A DNA stretch of 64,000 bases from Verrucomicrobiia bacterium. GTDB lineage: Bacteria; Verrucomicrobiota; Verrucomicrobiia; Limisphaerales; JADLHS01. Position 1 is the stretch's first letter, and every line of letters begins with the position of its first letter. Position numbers and translations under genes: made by a program. This document shows positions 25,614 through 34,084 of this stretch, one piece after another. The stretch is taken from NCBI GenBank assembly GCA_026125285.1, contig JAHCLO010000032.1:19158-83157 (forward strand). The letters are read 5' to 3'. Under the pieces are notes generated by a model. It searched no databases and had not been told where the DNA came from. It was given only the letters and a program-made list of their open reading frames with translations.

Positions 25614-26012
25614 GTGAACGCGCACCAGGACCAAATCCAGATTGCCCAAGTCACGGCGGCCAACTTCGAGGCCGAAGTGATCCGGTCGCCGCAACCAGTG
25701 TTGGTTGAGTTCTCGGCAACGTGGAGCCAACCGTGCCACATCCTGGATTCCGTGCTGGATGAAGTGGCGCTGGCCTGTGCTGGTAAGGTCAAGCTCGTCC
25801 GCATCAACGCGGATGACAATCCCGATCTCAGCCTGTGGTACGAGATTCAATCCGTTCCCACTTTGCTCGGTTTCCTCGGCGGCAAGGTCCGCGCCCGGAT
25901 CGTGGGCACGGCCAGCAAGGAGGCGATTCTGGCGAAACTCCAAACAGCGTTCCACAGCAGTGACGCTGGTTTTCATCTTTCAACTGCACCAGATACAACA
26001 TCCGAACATTGA
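25614..26012 (+). CDS. Thioredoxin-like protein with WSQPC active site
   Basis: Cytoplasmic thioredoxin-fold protein of ~132 residues from the GTG at 25614. The frame also opens at GTG 25563, but that lies on top of the predicted promoter. Thioredoxin features are VLVEFSATW, then VKLVRINADDNPDLSLWYEIQSVPTLLGF with the cis-Pro, and a final helix (KEAILAKLQTAF). The usual WCGPC is WSQPC, so the nucleophilic first cysteine is Ser and only the second Cys remains. It cannot be a standard disulfide reductase. It may act by a monothiol mechanism or as a binding partner. First gene of the predicted sigma-54-controlled efflux operon. Confidence 0.8.
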   Translation: MNAHQDQIQIAQVTAANFEAEVIRSPQPVLVEFSATWSQPCHILDSVLDEVALACAGKVKLVRINADDNPDLSLWYEIQSVPTLLGFLGGKVRARIVGTASKEAILAKLQTAFHSSDAGFHLSTAPDTTSEH

Positions 26013-26020
26013 CTCGTTTC

Positions 26021-27202
26021 ATGAAACTTGCATTTCACAATCTGCTCCTGGCCACGATCACGGTGATGCTGACCGCCTGCTCGCGGGACTCCGCGCCGCC
26101 GCCGACCACCACCCCCGAGGTGGCCACGGTGACAATGACCAAACACTCCGTCACGCTGACGACCGCATTGCCCGGACGAACCGCGCCTTATCGCATCGCG
26201 GAAATCCGGCCGCAGGTGAACGGCCTCATACTGAAACGACTGTTCATCGAAGGCGCGGACGTGCAGGAAGGCCAGGCGCTGTACCAGATTGATCCTGCTC
26301 CGTTTCAGGCGGCGCTCGACAATGCGAAGGCGGCACTCGGTCGGGCGGAGGCGAATCTGCCTGCCATTCGGTCGCGGGTGAACCGTTATCGGCAGGCGCT
26401 GGCCGAGAAAGCCGTGAGCCAGCAGGACTTCGATGATGCCGAGGCGGCGCTTAATCAGGCGGAGGCGGACATTCAGTATTATCGGGCGATGGTGGAAACG
26501 GCGCGCATCAACCTGGGTTACGCACGGGTTGTATCGCCCATCGCGGGTCGCATCGGGGCCTCGACGGTGACTGATGGCGCCATCGTGACCGCATATCAGC
26601 CCGTGGCACTGGCCACCATCCAACAGCTTGATCCGATTTATGTGGACGTAACGCAATCCAGCACGGAGCTGCTCCGCCTGCAACGCCGCTTGCAGGCAGG
26701 GCAACTCAGCCAGGACGGCAAGAACGGTAACGAGGTGGAACTCCTCCTCAGCGACGGGACGAAGTACCCGTTGCGCGGAGAACTTCAGTTCCGCGACGTC
26801 TCCGTGGAACCCTCGACGGCGTCGGTGGTGCTGCGCATGGTGTTTCCGAATCCGGACGGCGTGTTGTTGCCGGGCATGTTCGTGCGCGCCGTAGTGACCG
26901 AAGGCGTCAACCAGGAGGCCATCCTGATTCCGCAGCAAACGGTGTCGCGTGATCCCAAGGGAAATCCCTACGCGCTGGTCGTGGATGCCGAGGGTAAGGT
27001 CGAGCAACGCAAGCTCTCGCTTGATCGAGCCATCGGTGATCAATGGCTCGTGCGTTCCGGTCTGGCGCCCGGCGATCAGCTGATTGCCGAGGGCATGCAA
27101 AAGGTGCGCGCCGGACTCGCCGTGAAGGCAGTGCCATTTGCGGACGGTGCGAAGCCCGTGGCCAGTTCCCCCGAGCCAGTCGCCACCGCCAGATCGTACT
27201 GA
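26021..27202 (+). CDS. RND efflux periplasmic adaptor lipoprotein
   Basis: Membrane fusion protein of the MexA/AcrA family linking an inner-membrane RND pump to an outer-membrane channel. The start is ATG 26021 (MKLAFHNLLLATITVML), with lipobox LTACSRD; an upstream TTG at 26009 is unlikely. Domains in order: membrane-proximal beta strand (VTLTTALPGRTAPYRIAEIRPQVNG), lipoyl half-motif (GADVQEGQALYQIDP), coiled-coil hairpin (~90-165), second lipoyl half (YARVVSPIAGRIGASTVTDGAIV) and beta-barrel (ILIPQQTVSRDPKGN). Length (~393 aa) is typical. It follows the thioredoxin-like gene by 8 bp and precedes the pump by 11 bp. Confidence 0.93.
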   Translation: MKLAFHNLLLATITVMLTACSRDSAPPPTTTPEVATVTMTKHSVTLTTALPGRTAPYRIAEIRPQVNGLILKRLFIEGADVQEGQALYQIDPAPFQAALDNAKAALGRAEANLPAIRSRVNRYRQALAEKAVSQQDFDDAEAALNQAEADIQYYRAMVETARINLGYARVVSPIAGRIGASTVTDGAIVTAYQPVALATIQQLDPIYVDVTQSSTELLRLQRRLQAGQLSQDGKNGNEVELLLSDGTKYPLRGELQFRDVSVEPSTASVVLRMVFPNPDGVLLPGMFVRAVVTEGVNQEAILIPQQTVSRDPKGNPYALVVDAEGKVEQRKLSLDRAIGDQWLVRSGLAPGDQLIAEGMQKVRAGLAVKAVPFADGAKPVASSPEPVATARSY

Positions 27203-27213
27203 GGAGTCACGCC

Positions 27214-30200
27214 ATGCTATCCCGATTCTTTCTCAAACGTCCCGTATTCGCCTGGGTGATTGCCATCATCCTGATGGTGGCGGGTCTGCTGGCGATTCAT
27301 TTCCTGTCCGTCTCGCAATATCCGCCCATTGCACCGCCGTCCATTGCCATCCAGTCGTTCTATCCGGGGGCGTCGGCCGAGACGGTCGAGAACAGCGTCA
27401 CGCAGATCATCGAGCAGAAGATGACCGGCTTCGACAAGATGCTCTACCTTTCGGCCACCAGCGATTCCGCCGGCGCATCGCGGGTGGAACTCACGTTCGC
27501 TCCCGGGACGGACCCCGACCTCGCGTGGGCGCAGGTGCAGAACAAACTTCAGCTCGCAATGGCCAGTCTGCCGGAGGTCGTGCAGCGAACCGGCGTCAAG
27601 GTGAGCAAGAGCACCCGAAATTATCTCATGATCGTCGGCCTCATTTCCGAGGACGGCAGCATGGACGGCAACGACCTCCGCGATTATGCGCAGTCCAATT
27701 TGGAGAAAGTCCTCTCGCGCGTGCCCGGCGTGGGTGAGGTCGAGGTTTTCGGCGGCCAGTATGCGATGCGCATCTGGGTCAATCCTGACCGGCTGACGGA
27801 TTACCAAATGACGATGCAGGACGTGGTAGCCGCGCTGCGAGCTTACAACGTGGAAGTGTCCGCCGGCCAGTTTGGCGGCGCGCCCGCCATCGAAGGCCAG
27901 CGCCTGAACGCCGCCATCATCGTCCAAAGTCTGCTCAAAACACCCGAGGAGTTCGCGGACATTCCGCTGCGCGCCAACCCGGACGGTTCGATCGTGCGCA
28001 TCAAGGATGTTGGTCGCGCGGAGATCGGCACGGACACCTACGACATTGAGGCGTATTACAACGGCAAGCCGTCGGCGGCGTTGGCCATCCGGCAAGCCGC
28101 GGGCGCGAACGCTTTGGAAACCGCCGACAACGTGCGGGCCAAGCTGGCCGAAATGAGTCACTTTTTTCCGGCCGGCATGACGGTGGTGTATCCCTACGAC
28201 ACCACACCGTTCGTGCGCGTGGCCATCAACGAAGTCGTTAAAACGCTCTTGGAGGCCATCGTCCTTGTCTTCCTGGTGATGTATCTGTTCATGGGCAACC
28301 TGCGGGCCACCTTGATTCCGACCATCGCCGTTCCCGTCGTGATCCTGGGAACGTTCGCCGTGTTGGGCATCTTCGGCTTCTCCATCAACATGCTCACCAT
28401 GTTCGCGATGGTGTTGGCGATCGGCCTGCTGGTGGACGACGCCATCGTGGTGGTGGAAAACGTCGAACGCATCATGAGCGAGGAAGGTCTCTCGCCCCTT
28501 GAGGCCACGCGTAAGTCCATGGATCAAATCACGCCCGCGCTCATCGGCATCGGGCTGGTGCTCTCCGCCGTGTTCGGGCCGATGGCGTTCTTTGCCGGTT
28601 CGACGGGGGTCATCTACCGGCAGTTCTCCGTGACCATCATCGCGGCGATGATGCTCTCGGTGCTGGTCGCGTTGGTGCTGACGCCGGTGTTGTGCGCGTC
28701 GTTCCTCAAGCCCGTGCCCAAGGGGCATCAACCGGCCGAGGGCGGCGTGTGGTTTTTGCGCCCGTTCTTCCGCTGGTTCGACCGGCTCTTCTTCCGCGCC
28801 CGCGAACGGTATCTGGCGTTGGTCGGGGATTCACTGCGCCGCAAGTTGCGTTACGGCGTCATCTTCGTGGTGATCGTCGGCGCGATGGCGTTCCTGTTCC
28901 ACCGGATGCCGACCGCCTACCTGCCGGATGAGGACCAGGGCATGTTGATGGTGATGACGTTGCTGCCCGCGAACTCGACGCTCGAGCAAACCGAGGCCGT
29001 CATGGAGGAGGTTAAGCACTACTTCCTGAACGACGAGAACGAAGCGGTCCATGCCGTGATGACGGTTTCCGGCGTTAGCTTCTCCGGGCGCGGACAAAAT
29101 TCCGGGCTTGCGTTTGTGCGGCTCAAGGACTGGGAATTGCGCGATCGGCCGGAACTCCGGGTGGGCGCGGTCGCCGGCCGGGCCACGATGCGGTTCGCGC
29201 AAATTCGCAACGCGATGGTGTTTGCCTTTGCGCCGCCGGCGGTCGTCGAACTCGGCCAGGCGAAGGGCTTCGATTTTCAACTGCTCGATCGCGGCGGCCT
29301 CGGTCACGCGCAGCTCATGGAAGCGCGCAATCAACTGTTGATGATGGCCGCAACGAACCCGGCGCTGACCAAGGTGCGGCCCAATGGCCTCGAAGACGTG
29401 CCGGAATATCGCGTGGACGTGGATTGGGAGAAGGCCGGCGCGCTCGGCGTGCCCATCACGGCGATTCACGACACGATCGCGGCGGCGTTCGGCAGCGCCT
29501 ACGTCAACGACTTCATCCAGGGCGGCCGCGTCAAGCGCGTCTATGCCCAGGCCGACGCTGCTTACCGCATGTTGCCGCATGATTTGGAACGGCTCTACGT
29601 GCGCAACAGCACGGGCAAAATGGTGCCGCTCTCCTCGTTCGCCTCCGGCCGGTGGACTTCCGGTTCGCCGAAGCTGGAACGCTTCAACGGCTTTCCGTCG
29701 CTGAACATTCTCGGCGAATCCGCTCCTGGCCGAAGCTCCGGCGAGGCGATGGCCGCGATGGAGAGCTTCGTGTCGAAACTGCCGCAAGGCATCGGCTTCG
29801 ATTGGCAGGGGCTTTCCTACCAGGAACGGCAGGCCGGCGCGCAAACCGTTCCGCTCTACGCGTTCTCGATCCTGGTAATCTTTCTCTGTCTGGCGGCGCT
29901 GTATGAAAGCTGGCCGATTCCCATCTCGATTCTGTTGACGCTGCCCCTGGGGGCCATTGGCGGAGTGATCGCCTCCAGTTTGGTTGGCCTGCCCAACGAC
30001 GTGTATTTCCAGATCGGACTGTTGACGACGCTCGGGCTGACCACCAAAAACGCCATCTTGATCGTGCAGTTCGCCAAAGCCCGCGTGGAATCCGGTCGAG
30101 ACTTGATCCAAGCGACGCTGGAGGGCGCGAAACTGCGCTTGCGTCCCATCATCATGACGTCGCTGGCGTTCGGTTTTGGCGTGCTCCCGTTGGCGTTGGC

Positions 30201-30390
30201 CAGCGGCGCCGGCGCCGGCGCGCAACGCGCCATCGGCATCGCCGTTGTGGGCGGCGTGGTGACTTCGACATTTCTCGTGACCATCTTTGCGCCGCTGTTC
30301 TTTGTGCTGATCGAAAAGAGCCTCGGCAAGAAGCGGCGCGCGGCAACCGTCAATCTTGCGGCACTTTCACCCGGAGAATCACTCACATGA
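27214..30390 (+). CDS. RND multidrug efflux permease (HAE1 family)
   Basis: Proton-driven inner-membrane pump of the AcrB/MexB type, 1058 residues from MLSRFFLKRPVFAWV, with GAGG just upstream. Twelve helices in two halves flank large periplasmic porter loops. Proton-relay residues are present: the Asp pair in GLLVDDAIVVVENVER (helix 4) and the Lys in LGLTTKNAILIVQFAK (helix 10). The HAE1 features FFLKRPVFAWV and DPDLAWAQVQNKLQLA are clear. The frame extends upstream to 27043 inside the adaptor gene, which is a shadow. It overlaps the outer-membrane gene as ATGA. Substrate spectrum cannot be told, but multidrug or solvent export is usual. Confidence 0.95.
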   Translation: MLSRFFLKRPVFAWVIAIILMVAGLLAIHFLSVSQYPPIAPPSIAIQSFYPGASAETVENSVTQIIEQKMTGFDKMLYLSATSDSAGASRVELTFAPGTDPDLAWAQVQNKLQLAMASLPEVVQRTGVKVSKSTRNYLMIVGLISEDGSMDGNDLRDYAQSNLEKVLSRVPGVGEVEVFGGQYAMRIWVNPDRLTDYQMTMQDVVAALRAYNVEVSAGQFGGAPAIEGQRLNAAIIVQSLLKTPEEFADIPLRANPDGSIVRIKDVGRAEIGTDTYDIEAYYNGKPSAALAIRQAAGANALETADNVRAKLAEMSHFFPAGMTVVYPYDTTPFVRVAINEVVKTLLEAIVLVFLVMYLFMGNLRATLIPTIAVPVVILGTFAVLGIFGFSINMLTMFAMVLAIGLLVDDAIVVVENVERIMSEEGLSPLEATRKSMDQITPALIGIGLVLSAVFGPMAFFAGSTGVIYRQFSVTIIAAMMLSVLVALVLTPVLCASFLKPVPKGHQPAEGGVWFLRPFFRWFDRLFFRARERYLALVGDSLRRKLRYGVIFVVIVGAMAFLFHRMPTAYLPDEDQGMLMVMTLLPANSTLEQTEAVMEEVKHYFLNDENEAVHAVMTVSGVSFSGRGQNSGLAFVRLKDWELRDRPELRVGAVAGRATMRFAQIRNAMVFAFAPPAVVELGQAKGFDFQLLDRGGLGHAQLMEARNQLLMMAATNPALTKVRPNGLEDVPEYRVDVDWEKAGALGVPITAIHDTIAAAFGSAYVNDFIQGGRVKRVYAQADAAYRMLPHDLERLYVRNSTGKMVPLSSFASGRWTSGSPKLERFNGFPSLNILGESAPGRSSGEAMAAMESFVSKLPQGIGFDWQGLSYQERQAGAQTVPLYAFSILVIFLCLAALYESWPIPISILLTLPLGAIGGVIASSLVGLPNDVYFQIGLLTTLGLTTKNAILIVQFAKARVESGRDLIQATLEGAKLRLRPIIMTSLAFGFGVLPLALASGAGAGAQRAIGIAVVGGVVTSTFLVTIFAPLFFVLIEKSLGKKRRAATVNLAALSPGESLT

Positions 30391-31826
30391 ACAAGCCTGT
30401 ATTTGCCTTGATGGTGGGCGGTGTGCTCGTCGGCGGTTGCACGATGACGCCGAAATACACCCAGCCCGCCGCGCCCATCCCAGCTAACTGGCCCAGCGGC
30501 GTGGCGTACGCCGGCACTCAAGCCACGACCAACCTCCCGCTCGCGTCCGATCTTGGCTGGCAGGAATTCTTCACTGACGAGAAGTTGCGGCAAGTCATCA
30601 GCCTGGCCCTGACCAACAACCGCGATCTGCGGCTGGCCGCGTTGAACGTCGAACGTGCCCGGGCACTGTACGGCATTCAACGCACCGAACTGTTCCCCGT
30701 CCTCAACGCCAACGGCAGCGGAACCAAAGCGCGCGTCCCGGCCGACCTTTCCAGCAGCGGCAGACGGCAGACGGTGGAACGTTACGATGCCAACCTTGGC
30801 GTTGCGGCGTGGGAAATTGATTTCTTTGGTCGTATCCGCAGTTTGAAAGACAGCGCCCTCGAATCCTACCTCGGCACGGAACAAGCCCGCCGTAGCGCGC
30901 AGATTCTCCTGGTTTCGTCCGTGGCCCAGTCGTATCTGGCACTGGCAGCCGATCGTGAAGCCTTGGCGCTCGCCGAAACCACGCTGGCCAGTCAGCAATC
31001 CTCCTATGACTTGATTAAGCGGCGGTTCGACCTTGGCCTGGTGGCCGAACTGGATCTACTCCGAGCTCAGACTCCACTGGACGTTGCGCGCAGAGACGTA
31101 GCGATCTATCGGCAACAAGTTGCCCAGGACGAAAACGCGCTCAACCTGCTGGCTGGCGCTCCCCTGCCGGAGGAACTCTTGCCGGCAGGATTGGACGGCG
31201 TGAGTCCGCCGCAACAAGTGACCGCCGGTTTGTCCTCCGAGGTGCTGTTGCGCCGACCCGATGTCCTGCAAGCTGAACATCAACTCAAGGCCGCCAACGC
31301 AGACATCGGCGCGGCACGCGCGGCCTTCTTCCCGCGCATTTCGCTGACCGCCGCCATGGGCACGGCCAGCAGTGATCTCTCCGGGTTGTTCAAATCCGGA
31401 TCGGGTGTCTGGAGTTACGCCCCGCAAATGGTGATGCCGATCTTCGATGCGCGGACCTGGTCCGCTCACACGGCTGCCAAAGTGCAACGCGAGATCGCCG
31501 TCACGCAGTACGAGCAGGCCATCCAGGTTGCGTTCCGAGAAGTCGCCGATGCGCTGGCCGCGCGCGGCACGGTGGGCGAACAAGTCGCTGCGCAGCAATC
31601 TTTGGTGAAGGCCTTCGCCGACACCTATCGCCTGGCCCAATCGCGTTTTGACAAGGGCATTGACAGCTACCTCGGCGTACTCGACGCCCAGCGCTCGCTG
31701 TTCGCGGCGCAACAGGCCCTCGTCTTCCTGCGCTTCCAGAAGTGCGCCAACGATGTGCAACTCTATGCGGTGCTGGGCGGGGGTGAGCAGACGAGCACGC
31801 CGTCCGACCTTGCCACTTCACGCTAA
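30387..31826 (+). CDS. NodT-family outer-membrane efflux lipoprotein
   Basis: TolC-like outer-membrane channel of the OprM/NodT family, 479 residues. The signal peptide ends in the lipobox VGGCTMTP. Two internally repeated outer-membrane efflux domains are visible, with LSLALTNNRDLRLAALNVERARALYGIQRTELFPVL-type helices and the second RPDVLQAEHQLKAANADIGAARAAFFPRISLTA, both standard OprM signatures. It completes a three-part efflux system with the two preceding genes, sharing a 4-base overlap with the pump gene. Expected to be under the same sigma-54 promoter. Confidence 0.93.
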   Translation: MNKPVFALMVGGVLVGGCTMTPKYTQPAAPIPANWPSGVAYAGTQATTNLPLASDLGWQEFFTDEKLRQVISLALTNNRDLRLAALNVERARALYGIQRTELFPVLNANGSGTKARVPADLSSSGRRQTVERYDANLGVAAWEIDFFGRIRSLKDSALESYLGTEQARRSAQILLVSSVAQSYLALAADREALALAETTLASQQSSYDLIKRRFDLGLVAELDLLRAQTPLDVARRDVAIYRQQVAQDENALNLLAGAPLPEELLPAGLDGVSPPQQVTAGLSSEVLLRRPDVLQAEHQLKAANADIGAARAAFFPRISLTAAMGTASSDLSGLFKSGSGVWSYAPQMVMPIFDARTWSAHTAAKVQREIAVTQYEQAIQVAFREVADALAARGTVGEQVAAQQSLVKAFADTYRLAQSRFDKGIDSYLGVLDAQRSLFAAQQALVFLRFQKCANDVQLYAVLGGGEQTSTPSDLATSR

Positions 31827-31878
31827 ACGCCACCGGCCAACTGCTTTTGTGGACTCAGTTCAAACCAAAGGAAGCAAG

Positions 31879-32070
31879 ATGAAAAAGATGAAACGCCATC
31901 CTCACCTTGAACCGGATATCCACCTGAAATCGCGCCCCACCGAGGAGCGAATCCGCCAACGCGCGCAGGAGATTCACCGGCTGCGCGGCGGCGGGTCAGG
32001 CAGGGAACTGGATGACTGGCTGCAAGCGGAACGGGAGCTTCAGGCCGAACAGGAACACCCAGGCCAGTAG
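31879..32070 (+). CDS. DUF2934 small protein
   Basis: A 63-residue basic protein, MKKMKRHPHLEPDIHLKSR, then RIRQRAQEIHRLRGGGSGRELDDWLQAERELQ. The IRxRAxEI...G...G...DWLxAExEL pattern is the DUF2934 signature. A good ribosome site (AAAGGAAG) precedes ATG 31879. It lies 52 bp after the efflux outer-membrane gene and is closed by a strong terminator, so it may be the last gene of the operon. Function unknown. Confidence 0.75.
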   Translation: MKKMKRHPHLEPDIHLKSRPTEERIRQRAQEIHRLRGGGSGRELDDWLQAERELQAEQEHPGQ

Positions 32071-32075
32071 AACTC

Positions 32076-32097
32076 AAACGGACTTTTCCGTTTTTTT
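32076..32097 (+). terminator. Rho-independent terminator of the efflux operon
   Basis: AAACGGA (32076-32082) pairs with TCCGTTT (32087-32093) around a 4-base loop, and a run of seven T covers 32091-32097. It directly follows the DUF2934 stop codon. Confidence 0.8.
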
Positions 32098-32252
32098 CCG
32101 CAGGCGGCAAGACCGACACGGGCAATCGAGCCAGTCTGAGTGGCTGCCTCCTTCCGCGCGAGGTTGGCTGGCTCGTTCAGTCGCGCTTGGTCCCGCGGAA
32201 AGGTGAGGGAGGGGAAAAACATCCCCCCGCCACATGCCTCTGGTGACGAGTT

Positions 32253-33143
32253 TCACGTGATCGCGGCGGCGGCTTTACGCAGTTCTTCCATGAACACCGC
32301 CAGCGGATTTTCATCCGACCGATTGGCGCGATACCCGACCGCGACACACAGCGGCTCCGGGGGCGTTGAAAGTTTCTTCAAGCGAACGCGCTTGGGCAGG
32401 CGATGCGACGTGCGCGCGGTGATCAATGCCGCGCCCAGCCCGGACTCCACAGCCGCCATGAGGCTGTCCACTCCGTCGTACTCGCCCGCGATTCGAAGCT
32501 GCAGCCGGTGGCCACCCAGCCAGCGAGTGATGATATCCCAGTAATCCGGGTAGTCCTTCTGGCAGAAGACGACCAACGGCTCGCGAGCGACTTGCGCGGG
32601 TGTTACCTGTGTTCGCCGGGCCAGCGGATGATTGCGGTTCACCGCAAGCTGCCACGGGGCACGCACCAACGGTGTCCAATTCAGTCCCGGCACGGCCGGC
32701 GGCAACCGGACCCCAATTGCGACATCCAATTTATCGGTTTCCAGCCCAGCCAACATCTCCTTGGTGGAAAGATCGAACAACTGTACGTGGGCATTGGGGT
32801 GAGCCTGCGTGAAGTTCTCCACCGCGACGGACAGCATTCCGGTGGCCAGGGAGGGGGCGTAACCTACCCGCAGGCGTACTCCGCGTCCGGCAACCCGCAC
32901 GCGTTCGAGCATTTGCTCTGCGTGCTGAAGCAGCTCGCGGGCTTCGCCCAGCAGGGCTTCGCCGACGGGCGTGAGCTTGATTGAGTGGGCCTGCCGCTCA
33001 AGCAGGCATTGACCGATCTCCTCCTCCAACGCTTTGATCTGCCGGCTCAGGGCGGGCTGCGTCAGGAAAATCTTCCGGGCGGCGCGGCTGATGTTCTGTT
33101 CCTCAGCCACCGCCACGAAGTAACGCAATTGTCGGAGTTCCAT
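32253..33143 (-). CDS. LysR-family transcriptional regulator
   Basis: About 296 residues. The N-terminal winged helix-turn-helix is MELRQLRYFVAVAEEQNISRAARKIFLTQPALSRQIKALEEE; a co-inducer-binding domain follows (LRVGYAPSLATGMLSVAVENFTQAHPNAHVQLFDLSTKEMLAGL). The ATG ending at 33143 is preferred to an in-frame ATG at 33155 because family members start at MELRQLRYF. It is divergent from the pirin gene with an 82-bp shared leader, so it likely regulates pirin and itself. The co-inducer is unknown. Confidence 0.9.
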   Translation of the reverse strand: MELRQLRYFVAVAEEQNISRAARKIFLTQPALSRQIKALEEEIGQCLLERQAHSIKLTPVGEALLGEARELLQHAEQMLERVRVAGRGVRLRVGYAPSLATGMLSVAVENFTQAHPNAHVQLFDLSTKEMLAGLETDKLDVAIGVRLPPAVPGLNWTPLVRAPWQLAVNRNHPLARRTQVTPAQVAREPLVVFCQKDYPDYWDIITRWLGGHRLQLRIAGEYDGVDSLMAAVESGLGAALITARTSHRLPKRVRLKKLSTPPEPLCVAVGYRANRSDENPLAVFMEELRKAAAAIT

Positions 33144-33225
33144 GCCGGGCAGCATAACGGCAAGACAGGCTCAGGCCAATAACTCGGCATTAGCAGCGCG
33201 CGCCAGACACCACTAAGATGTTGCC

Positions 33226-33942
33226 ATGAAAACAACCGCAAACGAACTGAACATCCGCAGGGCCGACGAACGCGGCCATGCCGACCACGGCTGGCTGAAC
33301 ACGTATCACACCTTCTCTTTCGCCGATTACTATGACCCGGCGCAGATGGGGTTTCGTTCCTTACGCGTAATCAATGACGACCGTATCGCACCGGGCATGG
33401 GTTTTGGCACGCATCCGCACCGCGACATGGAGATTTTCAGTTACGTGCTGGACGGTGCGCTGGAGCACAAGGACAGTATGGGCAACGGACGGCGACTCCA
33501 GCCCGGTCAGATTCAACTGATGAGCGCGGGCCGGGGCATCACGCATAGCGAATTCAACCCCTCCCGCACCACGCCGCTTCATCTCCTGCAAATCTGGATT
33601 CGGCCGCGCGAACGCGGCCTGACGCCCGGTTACACGGAATGGCATCCACGACCGGAGCAGGCTGACGCGGCCAAAGTGCTGGTCATCTCCCCGGATGGCC
33701 GCGACGGTTCAGCAATCATTCATCAAGACGTGGACATCTATCGCCTTCGACTCCAAGCCGGGCAGACAGTGACGCACCAACTCCGGCCGGGGCGAGGCGC
33801 GTGGTTGCACGTTGCCGAAGGTGGTCTGGCCTTGAATGGGGTCGAACTCAACGCAGGCGATGGCGCGAGCACGGAAACAATCGGAACCCTCTCACTCGTG
33901 GCCAGCCCATCGGCGGAAGCGATTCTTTTCGATCTCAAATAA
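33226..33942 (+). CDS. Pirin-family (quercetinase-like) bicupin
   Basis: A 238-residue bicupin of the YhaK/YhhW type. The N-terminal cupin shows metal-ligand positions in FGTHPHRDMEIFSYVLDGALEHKDS and AGRGITHSEFNPS (His-x-His, Glu and His pattern). The C-terminal cupin (VTHQLRPGRGAWLHVAEGGLALNGVEL) lacks the metal ligands, as usual. Members can be quercetin 2,3-dioxygenases or redox-sensing iron proteins. It is divergent from a LysR regulator, a common arrangement where the regulator responds to electrophiles or flavonoid-like compounds. Confidence 0.9.
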   Translation: MKTTANELNIRRADERGHADHGWLNTYHTFSFADYYDPAQMGFRSLRVINDDRIAPGMGFGTHPHRDMEIFSYVLDGALEHKDSMGNGRRLQPGQIQLMSAGRGITHSEFNPSRTTPLHLLQIWIRPRERGLTPGYTEWHPRPEQADAAKVLVISPDGRDGSAIIHQDVDIYRLRLQAGQTVTHQLRPGRGAWLHVAEGGLALNGVELNAGDGASTETIGTLSLVASPSAEAILFDLK

Positions 33943-34084
33943 CGCAACCCCAGCGAGACACATCAGGATTAGAGCCGGTTCACTGTCGGCGCAAAATTCA
34001 CACACCGCCTGAATCCAGCCTCAAGGCCAAGGGTTCACCATCCGGCCCATTGCCTTTACCTTGGGATGCCCCACAATGTTTCCC

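Noticed and set aside
27217..30225. Long minus-strand frames opposite the RND pump gene
   Set aside because: His/Gln/Arg-rich shadows of the pump, typical of GC-rich coding DNA.
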